Shown here: one piece after another, positions 1 through 8,623 of the stretch | How the letters are laid out: the number at the start of each line of letters is the position of its first letter | How positions within the stretch are numbered: position 1 is the stretch's first letter | Assembly: GCA_902462295.1 (NCBI GenBank) | Contig: CABQAZ010000001.1 | Location: forward strand, 160,073-224,072 | DNA length: 64,000 nt | Direction of reading: 5' to 3' | From: an uncultured Clostridium sp. | GTDB lineage: Bacteria; Bacillota; Clostridia; TANB77; CAG-508 | Made by a program: the position numbers and the translations under genes | The notes under the pieces: model-generated | Told to the model about the DNA's origin: nothing | Seen by the model: the letters and a program-made list of their open reading frames with translations, nothing else | Database searches by the model: none

Positions 1-1
1 A

Positions 2-25
2 CAAAAAGTAGAGGAAGTTCTATAA
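2..25 (+). CDS. possible 3' tail of an upstream gene
   Basis: One frame entering the window reads QKVEEVL and stops with TAA at 23-25, about 30 bases before the first complete gene. A second frame stays open to a TAG at 34-36. There is not enough sequence to identify a family or to decide which frame is coding. Confidence 0.25.
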   Translation, partial: QKVEEVL

Positions 26-54
26 AATATATATAGAGTGAAATCGGGAAAGAG

Positions 55-1680
55 ATGATAGAAAAGATGAAGAAAGTAGAGCAAAAAAACAAGTTTAATC
101 TAAAAAATGTATTAGTTCAAACTATGATTATAATGTTTTCAATATTTTTTTTTATAATATTAGTAAATACAATATTATTTAATAGAACAACTCAGATTAA
201 TTATAGTGTACATACAATGATTATATTAACAATAATAGCGTATTCTATAATTTATTTACTATATAAATATAATAAATTTGAATTTAAATTTCCTAAAACA
301 TATCAAGTTGGACTAGTAATGGTAGCTATATTTGTTATACAAATAATTTTAGCAAATTTGACATATGCTGACTGTGGATGGGACTGTGGAATAGTTGTTA
401 GACAAGCTGTAAATTTATTAAATGGAGAAAACTTTGATACACATTATTTTGCAGTTTGTTCCAATAATATTGGAATATTGTTAATAAGCAAATATGTATT
501 AAAATTTACAAGTTTATTTACAACAGCTACTTTACAAAATGCTTTTTTTAGTATGATTATATTTAATATTGTTATGATTGATATATCTGCAGTATTGACA
601 TTTTATTTGTGTAAAAAATTACTAGGAAATAAAAGTGCATATTTTTCATTATTATTTATTGTACCACTAATTTTGTTTTCACCATATATTATTGTACCAT
701 ATACAGATACAATTACTATGTTATTTCCTATTGCAATTATGTATACATATGTTATAATTAAAGAGGAGAAAGAACCTGTAAAGAAAAATATATTAGCACT
801 AATAGAGGGAATTTTGGTAGTAACAGGGTTCTTTATAAAACCAACTGCTATTATAATGATGATTGCTATTGCTATTATAGAATTATTACAAATAAATAAA
901 ACAAAAATTAAAGATAGTTTGGTAATTATAGCGATGTTTGCAATTGGATGTATAATTTCATATACAGGATACAGCTATTTAAAAAATAAAAATTTAGGTT
1001 CATTAATTAGTGATGAGGATTATGAAAAATACTCAATGTCATTTACACATTTTTTAAAGATGGGAATGAGTCAAACAGAAAGTGGAAACCCATTACCAAC
1101 TAAAAATAAAACTTTGTATGGTAGTTATTCAGAAAATGATGCTCTTACAACTCAAGGCATAATAGGAAAAGATGAAAAACAAAAGGAAAATTTACGAACC
1201 GTTAAAAAAAGACTGCAAGACTTTGGAATAAAAGGATATATTAAGTTTTTATATAATAAAGCAAACTGGATATTATCTGATGGAACATTTTTTTATGGAG
1301 AAGAAGGAACGTTTTGGACATCTGAACACTATAACAATAGTGAAATTGGAAAGTTTATACAAGAACTAATTAATAAAGATGATGTTAAATATCAAACGGT
1401 TACAGTTAATATAATGCAAACTTTATGGATATTGATAATAATAGGTTTGGTATTTTCGTATAATAAAAAACAAGATAATAATTTTGCAATTTTAAAATTA
1501 TCAATAATAGGAATAGTTATATTTTTACTACTTTTTGAAGGAAGAGCAAGATATATTGTAAATCATTTACCAATTTTTATTATAATAGGAGTATGTGGAA
1601 TTAAAAATAGTTTAAAAATTTTTGACCACAAAGAAAAACTTTTATTAAAGGAAGGTGATAGAAATGAAGTTAAAAATTAA
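55..1680 (+). CDS. GT-C type membrane glycosyltransferase
   Basis: This 541-residue polytopic membrane protein has about 10-12 hydrophobic segments. An acidic, Cys-rich loop sits between the early membrane segments (ADCGWDCG, D106 and D110). GT-C/PMT-like (GT39/GT83-type) glycosyltransferases place their catalytic Asp in this first outer loop and use polyprenyl-phosphate sugars on the outer face. A long outer loop (about 315-450) precedes the last two membrane segments. The ATG at 55 follows GGGAAAGAG; the in-frame ATG at 64 is an alternative start. Its end overlaps the muramidase gene by 17 bases, so the two are probably co-transcribed and it may glycosylate surface proteins or wall polymers. 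The family call rests on topology and the acidic motif; the substrate is unknown. Confidence 0.65.
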   Translation: MIEKMKKVEQKNKFNLKNVLVQTMIIMFSIFFFIILVNTILFNRTTQINYSVHTMIILTIIAYSIIYLLYKYNKFEFKFPKTYQVGLVMVAIFVIQIILANLTYADCGWDCGIVVRQAVNLLNGENFDTHYFAVCSNNIGILLISKYVLKFTSLFTTATLQNAFFSMIIFNIVMIDISAVLTFYLCKKLLGNKSAYFSLLFIVPLILFSPYIIVPYTDTITMLFPIAIMYTYVIIKEEKEPVKKNILALIEGILVVTGFFIKPTAIIMMIAIAIIELLQINKTKIKDSLVIIAMFAIGCIISYTGYSYLKNKNLGSLISDEDYEKYSMSFTHFLKMGMSQTESGNPLPTKNKTLYGSYSENDALTTQGIIGKDEKQKENLRTVKKRLQDFGIKGYIKFLYNKANWILSDGTFFYGEEGTFWTSEHYNNSEIGKFIQELINKDDVKYQTVTVNIMQTLWILIIIGLVFSYNKKQDNNFAILKLSIIGIVIFLLLFEGRARYIVNHLPIFIIIGVCGIKNSLKIFDHKEKLLLKEGDRNEVKN

Positions 1681-4468
1681 AATTATATTTTGTTTTATGT
1701 TATTTTTGAGTATAATAGCTATTTTATCTATAACAGGAAAAGCAACAACAAATGTGAAATATGTATCACATTTAGATACATATTTAGATAATGCAATATT
1801 TGATAAAAATGGAATACATATAGAAGGATGGAGATTATCAACAGAACCAAACTCAAAAATACAGGTTTTCATAGATGGACAAGAAGTGAGTGAAGATTGT
1901 ATAAAATATTCATATAAATATGATTTAATATCAATAGTAAAGGGATATGGAACATATGAAGAAAATCCAACTCCTAATTATGATATAGATATTCCAACAG
2001 AAGATATCAAAGATGGAAAACATAGTTTGCAAATACAATTTGTATTAGAAGATGGGACAGTATTAGAAAATATAGAAAAGAGTATTACAATACAAAAGGT
2101 TAAACATGCATCACATTTAGATACAAATTTAGATAATGTAACATTTGATAAAAAAGGAATACATATTGAGGGATGGAAACTTGCAACAGAACCAAATACC
2201 AAAATAATAGTATTAATAGATGGACAAAAAGTAAATGAAGAATATACAAAATATTCATACAAATATGATTTAATATCATTAGTAGGAGGATATGGAACAT
2301 ATGAAGAAAATCCAACTCCTAATTATGATATAGATATTCCAACAAAAGACATTAAAGACGGAAAACATAGTCTGCAAATACAATTTATATTAGAAGATGG
2401 AACAGTACTAGAAAATATAGAAAAAAATATCACAATACAAAAATTAAGATATGCATCACATTTAGACACAAATTTAGATAATGCAGCATTTGACAAAAAG
2501 GGAATACATATAGAAGGATGGAGGTTAGCAACAGAGCCAAATACAAAAATAATAGCATTAATAGATGGACAAAAAGTAAGTGAAGAATATACAAAATATT
2601 CATACAAATATGATTTAATATCAATAGTAAAAGGATATGGAACGTATGAAGAAAATCCAACTCCAAATTATGACATAGATATTCCAACAAAAGACATTAA
2701 AGACGGAAAACATAGTCTGCAAATACAATTTATATTAGAAGATGGAACAGTACTAGAAAATATAGAAAAAAATATCACAATACAAAAATTAAGATATGCA
2801 TCACATTTAGACACAAATTTAGATAATGCAGCATTTGACAAAAAGGGAATACATATAGAAGGATGGAGGTTAGCAACAGAGCCAAATACAAAAATAATAG
2901 CATTAATAGATGGACAAAAAGTAAGTGAAGAATATACAAAATATTCATACAAATATGATTTAATATCAATAGTAAAAGGATATGGAACATATGAAGAAAA
3001 TCCAACACCAAATTATGATATAGATATTCCGACAAAAGATATCAAAGATGGAAAACATAAATTACAAATACAATTTGTACTAGAAGATGGAACAGTACTA
3101 GAAAATATAGAAAAGAGTATCACAATACAAAAATTAAGATATGCATCACATTTAGATACGAATTTAGATAATGCAACATTTGACAAAAAAGGAATACATA
3201 TAGAAGGATGGAAGTTAGCAACAGAACCAAATACAAAAATAATAGCATTAATAGATGGACAGAAAGTAAGTGAAGAATATACAAAATATTCATATAAATA
3301 TGATTTGATATCATTAGTAAGTGGATATGGAACATATGAAGAAAATCCAACACCAAATTATGATATAGATATTCCGACAAAAGATATTAAAGATGGTAAA
3401 CACAGTCTACAAATACAATTCGTATTAGAAGATGGAACGGTTTTAGAAAATACTACAAAAACTATATATATTGATAAATCAATAAAATCACTTTTACAAA
3501 TAGATACTAATCTAAGAGAACTAGTATTTAATGAAAGAAAATCAATACATATAGAAGGATGGAAACTTGCAACAGATGCAAATACTAAATTAATAGTATT
3601 TTTAGATGGGCAAAGAATAAGTGATGATCATATAAAATATTCATATAAATACGATTTAATATCAATAGTAAAAGGATATGGAACATATGAAGAAAACCCA
3701 ATGCCAAATTATGATATTGATATACCAGTAGAAGAATTAACAAAACAAAATCATAGTATGCAAATAAAATTCGTAACAGAAGATGAAAAAACTATTTTAA
3801 AAAATGTAGAATTTGTAGTCAACTATGGTGGCAAATATAAAGGAATAGATGTTAGTTCACACAATGGAGTAATTGATTGGAATGGTGTGAAACAATCAGG
3901 AATAGATTTTGCAATGATAAGAATTGGGTATAGAGGATATAGAAGCGGAAAAATAGTTATAGATGAACAAGCTCTATATAATATAAGAGAAGCAAAAGCA
4001 AGAGGAATAAAAATAGGAATATACTTCTTTACACAAGCTGTAAATTTTGAAGAAGCACAAGAAGAAGCACTATGGACAGTAAGTCAATTACACCAAAATC
4101 ATATATATATAGATTATCCAATTGCAATAGATACTGAAGACTCAGGAGCAAGAAAAAATGGATATCTTCCAGGAAGAGCTGATTTGATTGATAACCAAAC
4201 AAGGACTACTGTTTGTAGAGCATTTTCAGATATAATAAAGTATTATGGATATACACCAGCTGTATATGCAAGTTCAGATTGGTTTAATAATAAATTAAAA
4301 TTTTCAGATATTCAGTGTTATGATATTTGGCTTGCACATTATACATATGATGAAAACATATTATCTAATTTTAAAGGAGAATATCAAATATGGCAATATA
4401 CAGATTCAGGGCAAGTTTTAGGGATATCAACTAAAGTGGATATGAATGTGTGTTATAAAAAATATTAA
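1664..4468 (+). CDS. secreted GH25 muramidase with six tandem surface repeats
   Basis: The protein has 934 residues. A signal peptide covers about 1-28 (MKLKIKIIFC then a hydrophobic core). Six repeats of about 115 residues fill 35-720, with the recurring core GIHIEGWKLATEPNTK, DLISIVKGYGTYEENP and DGKHSLQIQF. The C-terminal GH25 domain (about 725-934) begins GIDVSSHNG with D729 and has the catalytic pair in DTED (D823, E825). GH25 enzymes cut the MurNAc-GlcNAc bond of peptidoglycan. The ATG at 1664 was chosen over an in-frame GTG at 1655 because AAGGAAGG sits 8 bases upstream of the ATG. The repeats resemble Ig-like domains of clostridial wall hydrolases and probably bind wall or act as a stalk. 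Repeats 3 and 4 share a long identical DNA tract. Confidence 0.9.
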   Translation: MKLKIKIIFCFMLFLSIIAILSITGKATTNVKYVSHLDTYLDNAIFDKNGIHIEGWRLSTEPNSKIQVFIDGQEVSEDCIKYSYKYDLISIVKGYGTYEENPTPNYDIDIPTEDIKDGKHSLQIQFVLEDGTVLENIEKSITIQKVKHASHLDTNLDNVTFDKKGIHIEGWKLATEPNTKIIVLIDGQKVNEEYTKYSYKYDLISLVGGYGTYEENPTPNYDIDIPTKDIKDGKHSLQIQFILEDGTVLENIEKNITIQKLRYASHLDTNLDNAAFDKKGIHIEGWRLATEPNTKIIALIDGQKVSEEYTKYSYKYDLISIVKGYGTYEENPTPNYDIDIPTKDIKDGKHSLQIQFILEDGTVLENIEKNITIQKLRYASHLDTNLDNAAFDKKGIHIEGWRLATEPNTKIIALIDGQKVSEEYTKYSYKYDLISIVKGYGTYEENPTPNYDIDIPTKDIKDGKHKLQIQFVLEDGTVLENIEKSITIQKLRYASHLDTNLDNATFDKKGIHIEGWKLATEPNTKIIALIDGQKVSEEYTKYSYKYDLISLVSGYGTYEENPTPNYDIDIPTKDIKDGKHSLQIQFVLEDGTVLENTTKTIYIDKSIKSLLQIDTNLRELVFNERKSIHIEGWKLATDANTKLIVFLDGQRISDDHIKYSYKYDLISIVKGYGTYEENPMPNYDIDIPVEELTKQNHSMQIKFVTEDEKTILKNVEFVVNYGGKYKGIDVSSHNGVIDWNGVKQSGIDFAMIRIGYRGYRSGKIVIDEQALYNIREAKARGIKIGIYFFTQAVNFEEAQEEALWTVSQLHQNHIYIDYPIAIDTEDSGARKNGYLPGRADLIDNQTRTTVCRAFSDIIKYYGYTPAVYASSDWFNNKLKFSDIQCYDIWLAHYTYDENILSNFKGEYQIWQYTDSGQVLGISTKVDMNVCYKKY
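1766..3835 (+). repeat. six tandem 345-bp coding repeats
   Basis: The unit starts recur at 1766, 2111, 2456, 2801 and 3146 with an exact 345-base period; a sixth, more diverged unit starts near 3491 with about one extra codon. About 314 bases (2330-2643) recur without a mismatch 345 bases later (2675-2988). Units 1 and 6 are the most diverged. This pattern is typical of unequal crossing-over or gene conversion in the middle of an array, so copy number is likely to vary between strains. Confidence 0.95.
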
Positions 4469-4482
4469 GAGGATAAATAAAT

Positions 4483-6759
4483 ATGAAAAAATCAAAAAAA
4501 ATTTTAGCTATATTGTTGATAATAAATAGTGTTTTAATAAACCATATATCTTTTGCATTGGACAACATTTTAGAAAGAGCTACACAAAGGTCTGCATGGC
4601 ATATAGATACAAATTTAAAACAGACTTTTTATAAAGAAAATGGAATACATATAGAGGGATGGAAACTTTCAACTGAGACGGGAAGTAAGATTATAGTTTC
4701 AGTGGATGAAAAAGAAATAAGCCAAGATTATATAAAATATTCATATAAGTATGATTTAATATCAATAGTAAAAGGATACGGAACATATGAAGAAAATCCA
4801 ATGCCTAATTTTGATATTGATATAGATATAGTAAAGGAAAATATAACTGAAGGAAAGCATAAATTAAAAATTGAACTAAAAAACTCAGATGAAACATTAA
4901 CTTTACAGTCCCAAGAAGAAGAAATTAACATTTCTAGAAATATAAAATATGCATTGCAAATAGATACAAAGCTTGAAGGTGCGACTTTTGGAAAAAATGG
5001 AATAATAATAAATGGATGGAAATTAGCAACAGAAGCAAATACTAAAGTAGTTGCAAGAATAGATGGAGAAGTAGTAGAAGACACAAAAATAGATATGTAT
5101 TATGCATATGACTTAATATCAATAATAGGTGGATATGGAACATATGAAGAAAATCCTACTCCTAATTATAAAATAAATATTCCAACTAAAAAGTTAACAG
5201 AAGGAAAACATGTAATAAAAGTACAGTTAGTTACATTTGATGATATAGTACTAAAAGAAGAACAAAATAATATAATAATAGATACTTCAATAAAACATGC
5301 AATGCATATAGATACAAATGTAGAAGGAATGTGTTGGAAACCAAACGGAATAGAAATAAAAGGATGGAAACTAGCAACTGAACCAAATACAAAAATAAAT
5401 ATTTGTATAGAAGATAGAAAAATTGAAAATTTGGAGATAAAAACATATTATGCATATGATTTAATATCAATAGTAAAAGGATATGGAACATATGAAGAAA
5501 ATCCTACACCTAATTTTACAGTTAATATACCTGTAACAGAATTTAAAGATACAGACAGTACTCTAAAAATTCAAATGACAACAGAAGATGGTAAGATATT
5601 AGAAGAAAGAACACACACAATAGTTAATTTAAAAACAAGAATGCATGTTGAAACACCATATGATAGAACAAAAATTACAAATTCAGTACATAGTGTGTCA
5701 GGTTGGGTAATGACAACAGAAGAAAATGCTAAAATAAGAGTTTTAATAGATGGAAGATACCTTGATGGAGAAGCTAAAAGAACAGATAGAAAAGATGTAT
5801 TAAATGCGATAAAAGGCTATGGAGATGAAAATACAAATGCATTACCAGGCTTTGAATTTTCAATAGACTTTTCAAAATATGATTTAGGATTACATCAAAT
5901 TGCGGTAAGAGTAGAAAATCAAAATGGAAAAATTGTAGGTGAAGAAGTAATATATGTTTGGTTAAGAAGTACTATTATATATGATGAGGGAACATACGGT
6001 GATAGTGGATTAACAAAAGCAGGAAATCCATATGGTTCAAAACTACAGTATTATCGTTATGGAAATGGAGAAAATGTATTTTTTGCAACATTTACAGTAC
6101 ATGGGTTTGAAGATAATTGGAACAATGATGGGGAAGCATTAGTTAATATAGCAAATAAATTTTATGATGATTTAAAAAAGAACCATAACAATAATTTTGA
6201 ACTTGCTGATAAATGGACAATATATATATTACCAGAAATAAACCCAGATGGAAGAAAATTAGGAACAGGTAGCAATGGTCCAGGAAGAACAACATTATTT
6301 AGTCAAGCACCTAATAATAAAGGAATAGATTTAAACAGATGTTGGAAAAATTCTGGTTTTAGAGCAAATGAAAATTCAAGAAATTATGCAGGAACAGCAC
6401 CATATCAAGCCTATGAAGCACAAGCATTAAGGGACTTTTTAATAACACATAAATCTAAAAATGGACAAACAGTACTAGTAGATTTACATGGATGGCTAGA
6501 ACAATTAATAGGTGACAGAGAAATTGGAATGTATTATGCAGTACAATTCCCAAATGCCCATGGAAGGTCATTAGACAGATATGGAGATGGATATATAATA
6601 AATTGGGCAAGAACTGCATTAGCAAGCAATGGAAGAATTGCAAAAACATCATTAATTGAATTGCCAAGAAATGTATATAGTAATAAAGATGCTGAAAATC
6701 AAAAATTAGCAGAAAGATATATACAAGCAACATTATCAATGCTTCATGGAATAAATTAG
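4483..6759 (+). CDS. secreted M14-family carboxypeptidase with surface repeats
   Basis: This 758-residue protein has a signal peptide (about 1-25) and three repeats of the same family as in the preceding muramidase (about 38-385). A fourth, diverged repeat (about 386-495) reads SGWVMTTEENAK...GYGDENTNALPGFEF. The C-terminal zinc carboxypeptidase domain (about 510-758) has the M14 zinc ligands H540 and E543 (HGFED), DLNR at 616-619, the third zinc ligand H669 in VDLHGW, and a candidate catalytic Glu E726 in LIELP. M14 enzymes of this type in Gram-positives trim peptidoglycan stem peptides, which fits the adjacent muramidase 14 bases upstream. Full catalytic conservation suggests activity; the exact substrate (gamma-D-Glu-mDAP or another peptide bond) cannot be read from sequence. 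Confidence 0.88.
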   Translation: MKKSKKILAILLIINSVLINHISFALDNILERATQRSAWHIDTNLKQTFYKENGIHIEGWKLSTETGSKIIVSVDEKEISQDYIKYSYKYDLISIVKGYGTYEENPMPNFDIDIDIVKENITEGKHKLKIELKNSDETLTLQSQEEEINISRNIKYALQIDTKLEGATFGKNGIIINGWKLATEANTKVVARIDGEVVEDTKIDMYYAYDLISIIGGYGTYEENPTPNYKINIPTKKLTEGKHVIKVQLVTFDDIVLKEEQNNIIIDTSIKHAMHIDTNVEGMCWKPNGIEIKGWKLATEPNTKINICIEDRKIENLEIKTYYAYDLISIVKGYGTYEENPTPNFTVNIPVTEFKDTDSTLKIQMTTEDGKILEERTHTIVNLKTRMHVETPYDRTKITNSVHSVSGWVMTTEENAKIRVLIDGRYLDGEAKRTDRKDVLNAIKGYGDENTNALPGFEFSIDFSKYDLGLHQIAVRVENQNGKIVGEEVIYVWLRSTIIYDEGTYGDSGLTKAGNPYGSKLQYYRYGNGENVFFATFTVHGFEDNWNNDGEALVNIANKFYDDLKKNHNNNFELADKWTIYILPEINPDGRKLGTGSNGPGRTTLFSQAPNNKGIDLNRCWKNSGFRANENSRNYAGTAPYQAYEAQALRDFLITHKSKNGQTVLVDLHGWLEQLIGDREIGMYYAVQFPNAHGRSLDRYGDGYIINWARTALASNGRIAKTSLIELPRNVYSNKDAENQKLAERYIQATLSMLHGIN

Positions 6760-6774
6760 AGAGAGTTGATAAAT

Positions 6775-7452
6775 ATGAAAAAAATTATTATAGTAATATT
6801 TGGTATAGTAATAATTATTGGATTAGGAGTAGTTGGATATTTAAAACAAAAACCTAGTAATGAAATTTCCAAAGAAGAAGTAAAAGATTTAAAAGAAGAT
6901 ATAGGCGTAAGTGGGGATACTGATTTATATCAAATTCAAACAGAGTATGATGGAAACAAAACTCTAGATATAAAACCAGAAATACAATATAAAGTAGCAT
7001 TTGCGGGAATAATAGAACAAAAAGTTCCAGAACTTGAAAATGTAGATACTATTTTTAATAAAAACTATCCTAAAAATTATGGAATATGGATTGATAGTAC
7101 TAGTAGAGAAAAGTTTTTAGCAATGTTAAAAGAAAATTCAGATAATGAATATGAAATAACAGAAGAAGGGTTTTTGAAAATAAAAAAAGAAAATAACCCA
7201 ACAGATATTGATAATTCATTAAAAGAAATGATACAAAGTAATAAGAAATATATAATAACAATATCAGGAATTTATTATGAAATAGATAGAGTAACTGGTG
7301 AAATATTGGATAATTTTTATGAAGATATGGATCCATTGCAAGCGACTAAAAGTGTAGACAACAAAGATGATTTAATTATTTTTTTAACAACAAATACAGA
7401 AAAAAAACTTAAAACAAAAGAAATATTATATGAACTAATATCATATAAGTAG
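6775..7452 (+). CDS. small membrane-anchored protein of unknown function
   Basis: The 225-residue product has one N-terminal hydrophobic segment (about 3-22) followed by a soluble outer part rich in Glu, Lys and Asn, with no Cys-based lipobox and no motif I recognise. The ATG at 6775 is preferred to an in-frame TTG at 6766 because the hydrophobic anchor follows it directly. It lies 15 bases after the M14 peptidase gene and before a strong terminator, so it is the last gene of the envelope operon. A role as an accessory or regulator of the two wall hydrolases is inference from position only. Confidence 0.6.
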   Translation: MKKIIIVIFGIVIIIGLGVVGYLKQKPSNEISKEEVKDLKEDIGVSGDTDLYQIQTEYDGNKTLDIKPEIQYKVAFAGIIEQKVPELENVDTIFNKNYPKNYGIWIDSTSREKFLAMLKENSDNEYEITEEGFLKIKKENNPTDIDNSLKEMIQSNKKYIITISGIYYEIDRVTGEILDNFYEDMDPLQATKSVDNKDDLIIFLTTNTEKKLKTKEILYELISYK

Positions 7453-7456
7453 AATA

Positions 7457-7486
7457 AATAGACTGTTAAACTACAGTCTATTTTCA
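7457..7486 (+). terminator. intrinsic terminator of the wall-hydrolase operon
   Basis: The perfect 9-bp stem AATAGACTG/CAGTCTATT (7457-7465 with 7474-7482) has an 8-base loop and runs into TTTT. Confidence 0.8.
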
Positions 7487-7496
7487 TGAAAAATGG

Positions 7497-7525
7497 TTGA
7501 AATTATTGTCGTTTAGTGATACAAT
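7497..7525 (+). promoter_or_regulatory. sigma-A-type promoter for galE
   Basis: TTGAAA at 7497-7502, a 17-base spacer and TACAAT at 7520-7525 lie just after the terminator and about 55 bases before galE. Confidence 0.75.
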
Positions 7526-7580
7526 ACAAATGCTAAAAAATGAGACATATATATAAATAAAAAGAAAGAAGGAAAAAATA

Positions 7581-8588
7581 ATGTCAATATTAGTAACAGG
7601 TGGTGCAGGATATATAGGAAGCCACACAGCAGTAGAACTATTAAAAGCAGGAAGAGAAATAGTAATAATAGACAACTTTTCAAACAGTAAACCAGAAGTA
7701 TTAGAAAACATCAAAAAAATAACAGGAAAAGACTTTAAATTTTATGAAGTAGACTATTTAAACAGAAGTTCATTAGCAAAAGTATTTGAAGAAAATGATA
7801 TAGAAGCGGTATTAAATTTTGCTGGATATAAAGCTGTTGGAGAATCAGTACAAAAGCCATTAGAATATTATGAAAATAACATATCAGGAGCAATAGTACT
7901 ATTAGAAACAATGAGAAAATACAATGTAAAAAAATTTATATTTAGCTCATCAGCAACAGTATATGGAGAACCAGAAAAAATTCCTTTAACAGAAGAATGC
8001 AAAACAGGAGGAACAACAAATCCATATGGAACAACAAAACTATTCATAGAGCAAATATTACAAGACTTATATAAATCAGATAATACATGGAATATAGCAA
8101 TATTGAGATATTTCAATCCAGTAGGAGCACATGAAAGTGGATTAATAGGAGAAGAGCCACAAGGGATACCAAATAATCTAATGCCATATGTAGTAAGAGT
8201 TGCATCAGGACAACTAGAGCAATTATCAGTATTTGGAAATGACTATAATACACCAGATGGAACAGGAGTAAGAGACTATATCCATGTAGTTGATTTAGCA
8301 AAAGGTCATATAAAAGCACTAGAAAAACTAGAAAAAGAAGAAAAAGGAATATACATATACAATTTGGGAACAGGAACTGGATATAGTGTTTTAGATATGG
8401 TAAAAGCATTTGAAAAATCAACAGGAAAAACGGTAAAATATAAAATTGCACCAAGAAGAGCAGGAGATATAGCAACATGTTATTCGAATCCAGAAAAAGC
8501 GAAAATCGAACTTGGATGGAAAGCTGAAAAAACATTAGAAGACATGTGTAAAGATTCTTGGAAATATATACAAAATCAAAATAAATAG
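7581..8588 (+). CDS. galE: UDP-glucose 4-epimerase
   Basis: The 335-residue short-chain dehydrogenase-type epimerase opens with the NAD-binding Rossmann motif TGGAGYIGSH (about 6-15). It has the catalytic SSSATVYG and the YGTTK (YxxxK) motif, and the length is usual for GalE. It interconverts UDP-glucose and UDP-galactose (some homologues also convert the N-acetyl forms), supplying sugars for surface polymers. The gene has its own promoter and is followed at 35 bases by an LTA-synthase-like gene and a GT2 glycosyltransferase, which supports a cell-surface polysaccharide or teichoic-acid role more than galactose catabolism. No other Leloir gene is nearby. Confidence 0.95.
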   Translation: MSILVTGGAGYIGSHTAVELLKAGREIVIIDNFSNSKPEVLENIKKITGKDFKFYEVDYLNRSSLAKVFEENDIEAVLNFAGYKAVGESVQKPLEYYENNISGAIVLLETMRKYNVKKFIFSSSATVYGEPEKIPLTEECKTGGTTNPYGTTKLFIEQILQDLYKSDNTWNIAILRYFNPVGAHESGLIGEEPQGIPNNLMPYVVRVASGQLEQLSVFGNDYNTPDGTGVRDYIHVVDLAKGHIKALEKLEKEEKGIYIYNLGTGTGYSVLDMVKAFEKSTGKTVKYKIAPRRAGDIATCYSNPEKAKIELGWKAEKTLEDMCKDSWKYIQNQNK

Positions 8589-8623
8589 TTATTAACAAAA
8601 GCAGAAAACAAGAGGTGTAATAA

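Noticed and set aside
1978..3380. Series of 70-95 codon open frames on the minus strand inside the muramidase gene
   Set aside because: They repeat with the same 345-base period as the + strand repeats and are antisense shadows of an AT-rich coding sequence; they lack ribosome sites.
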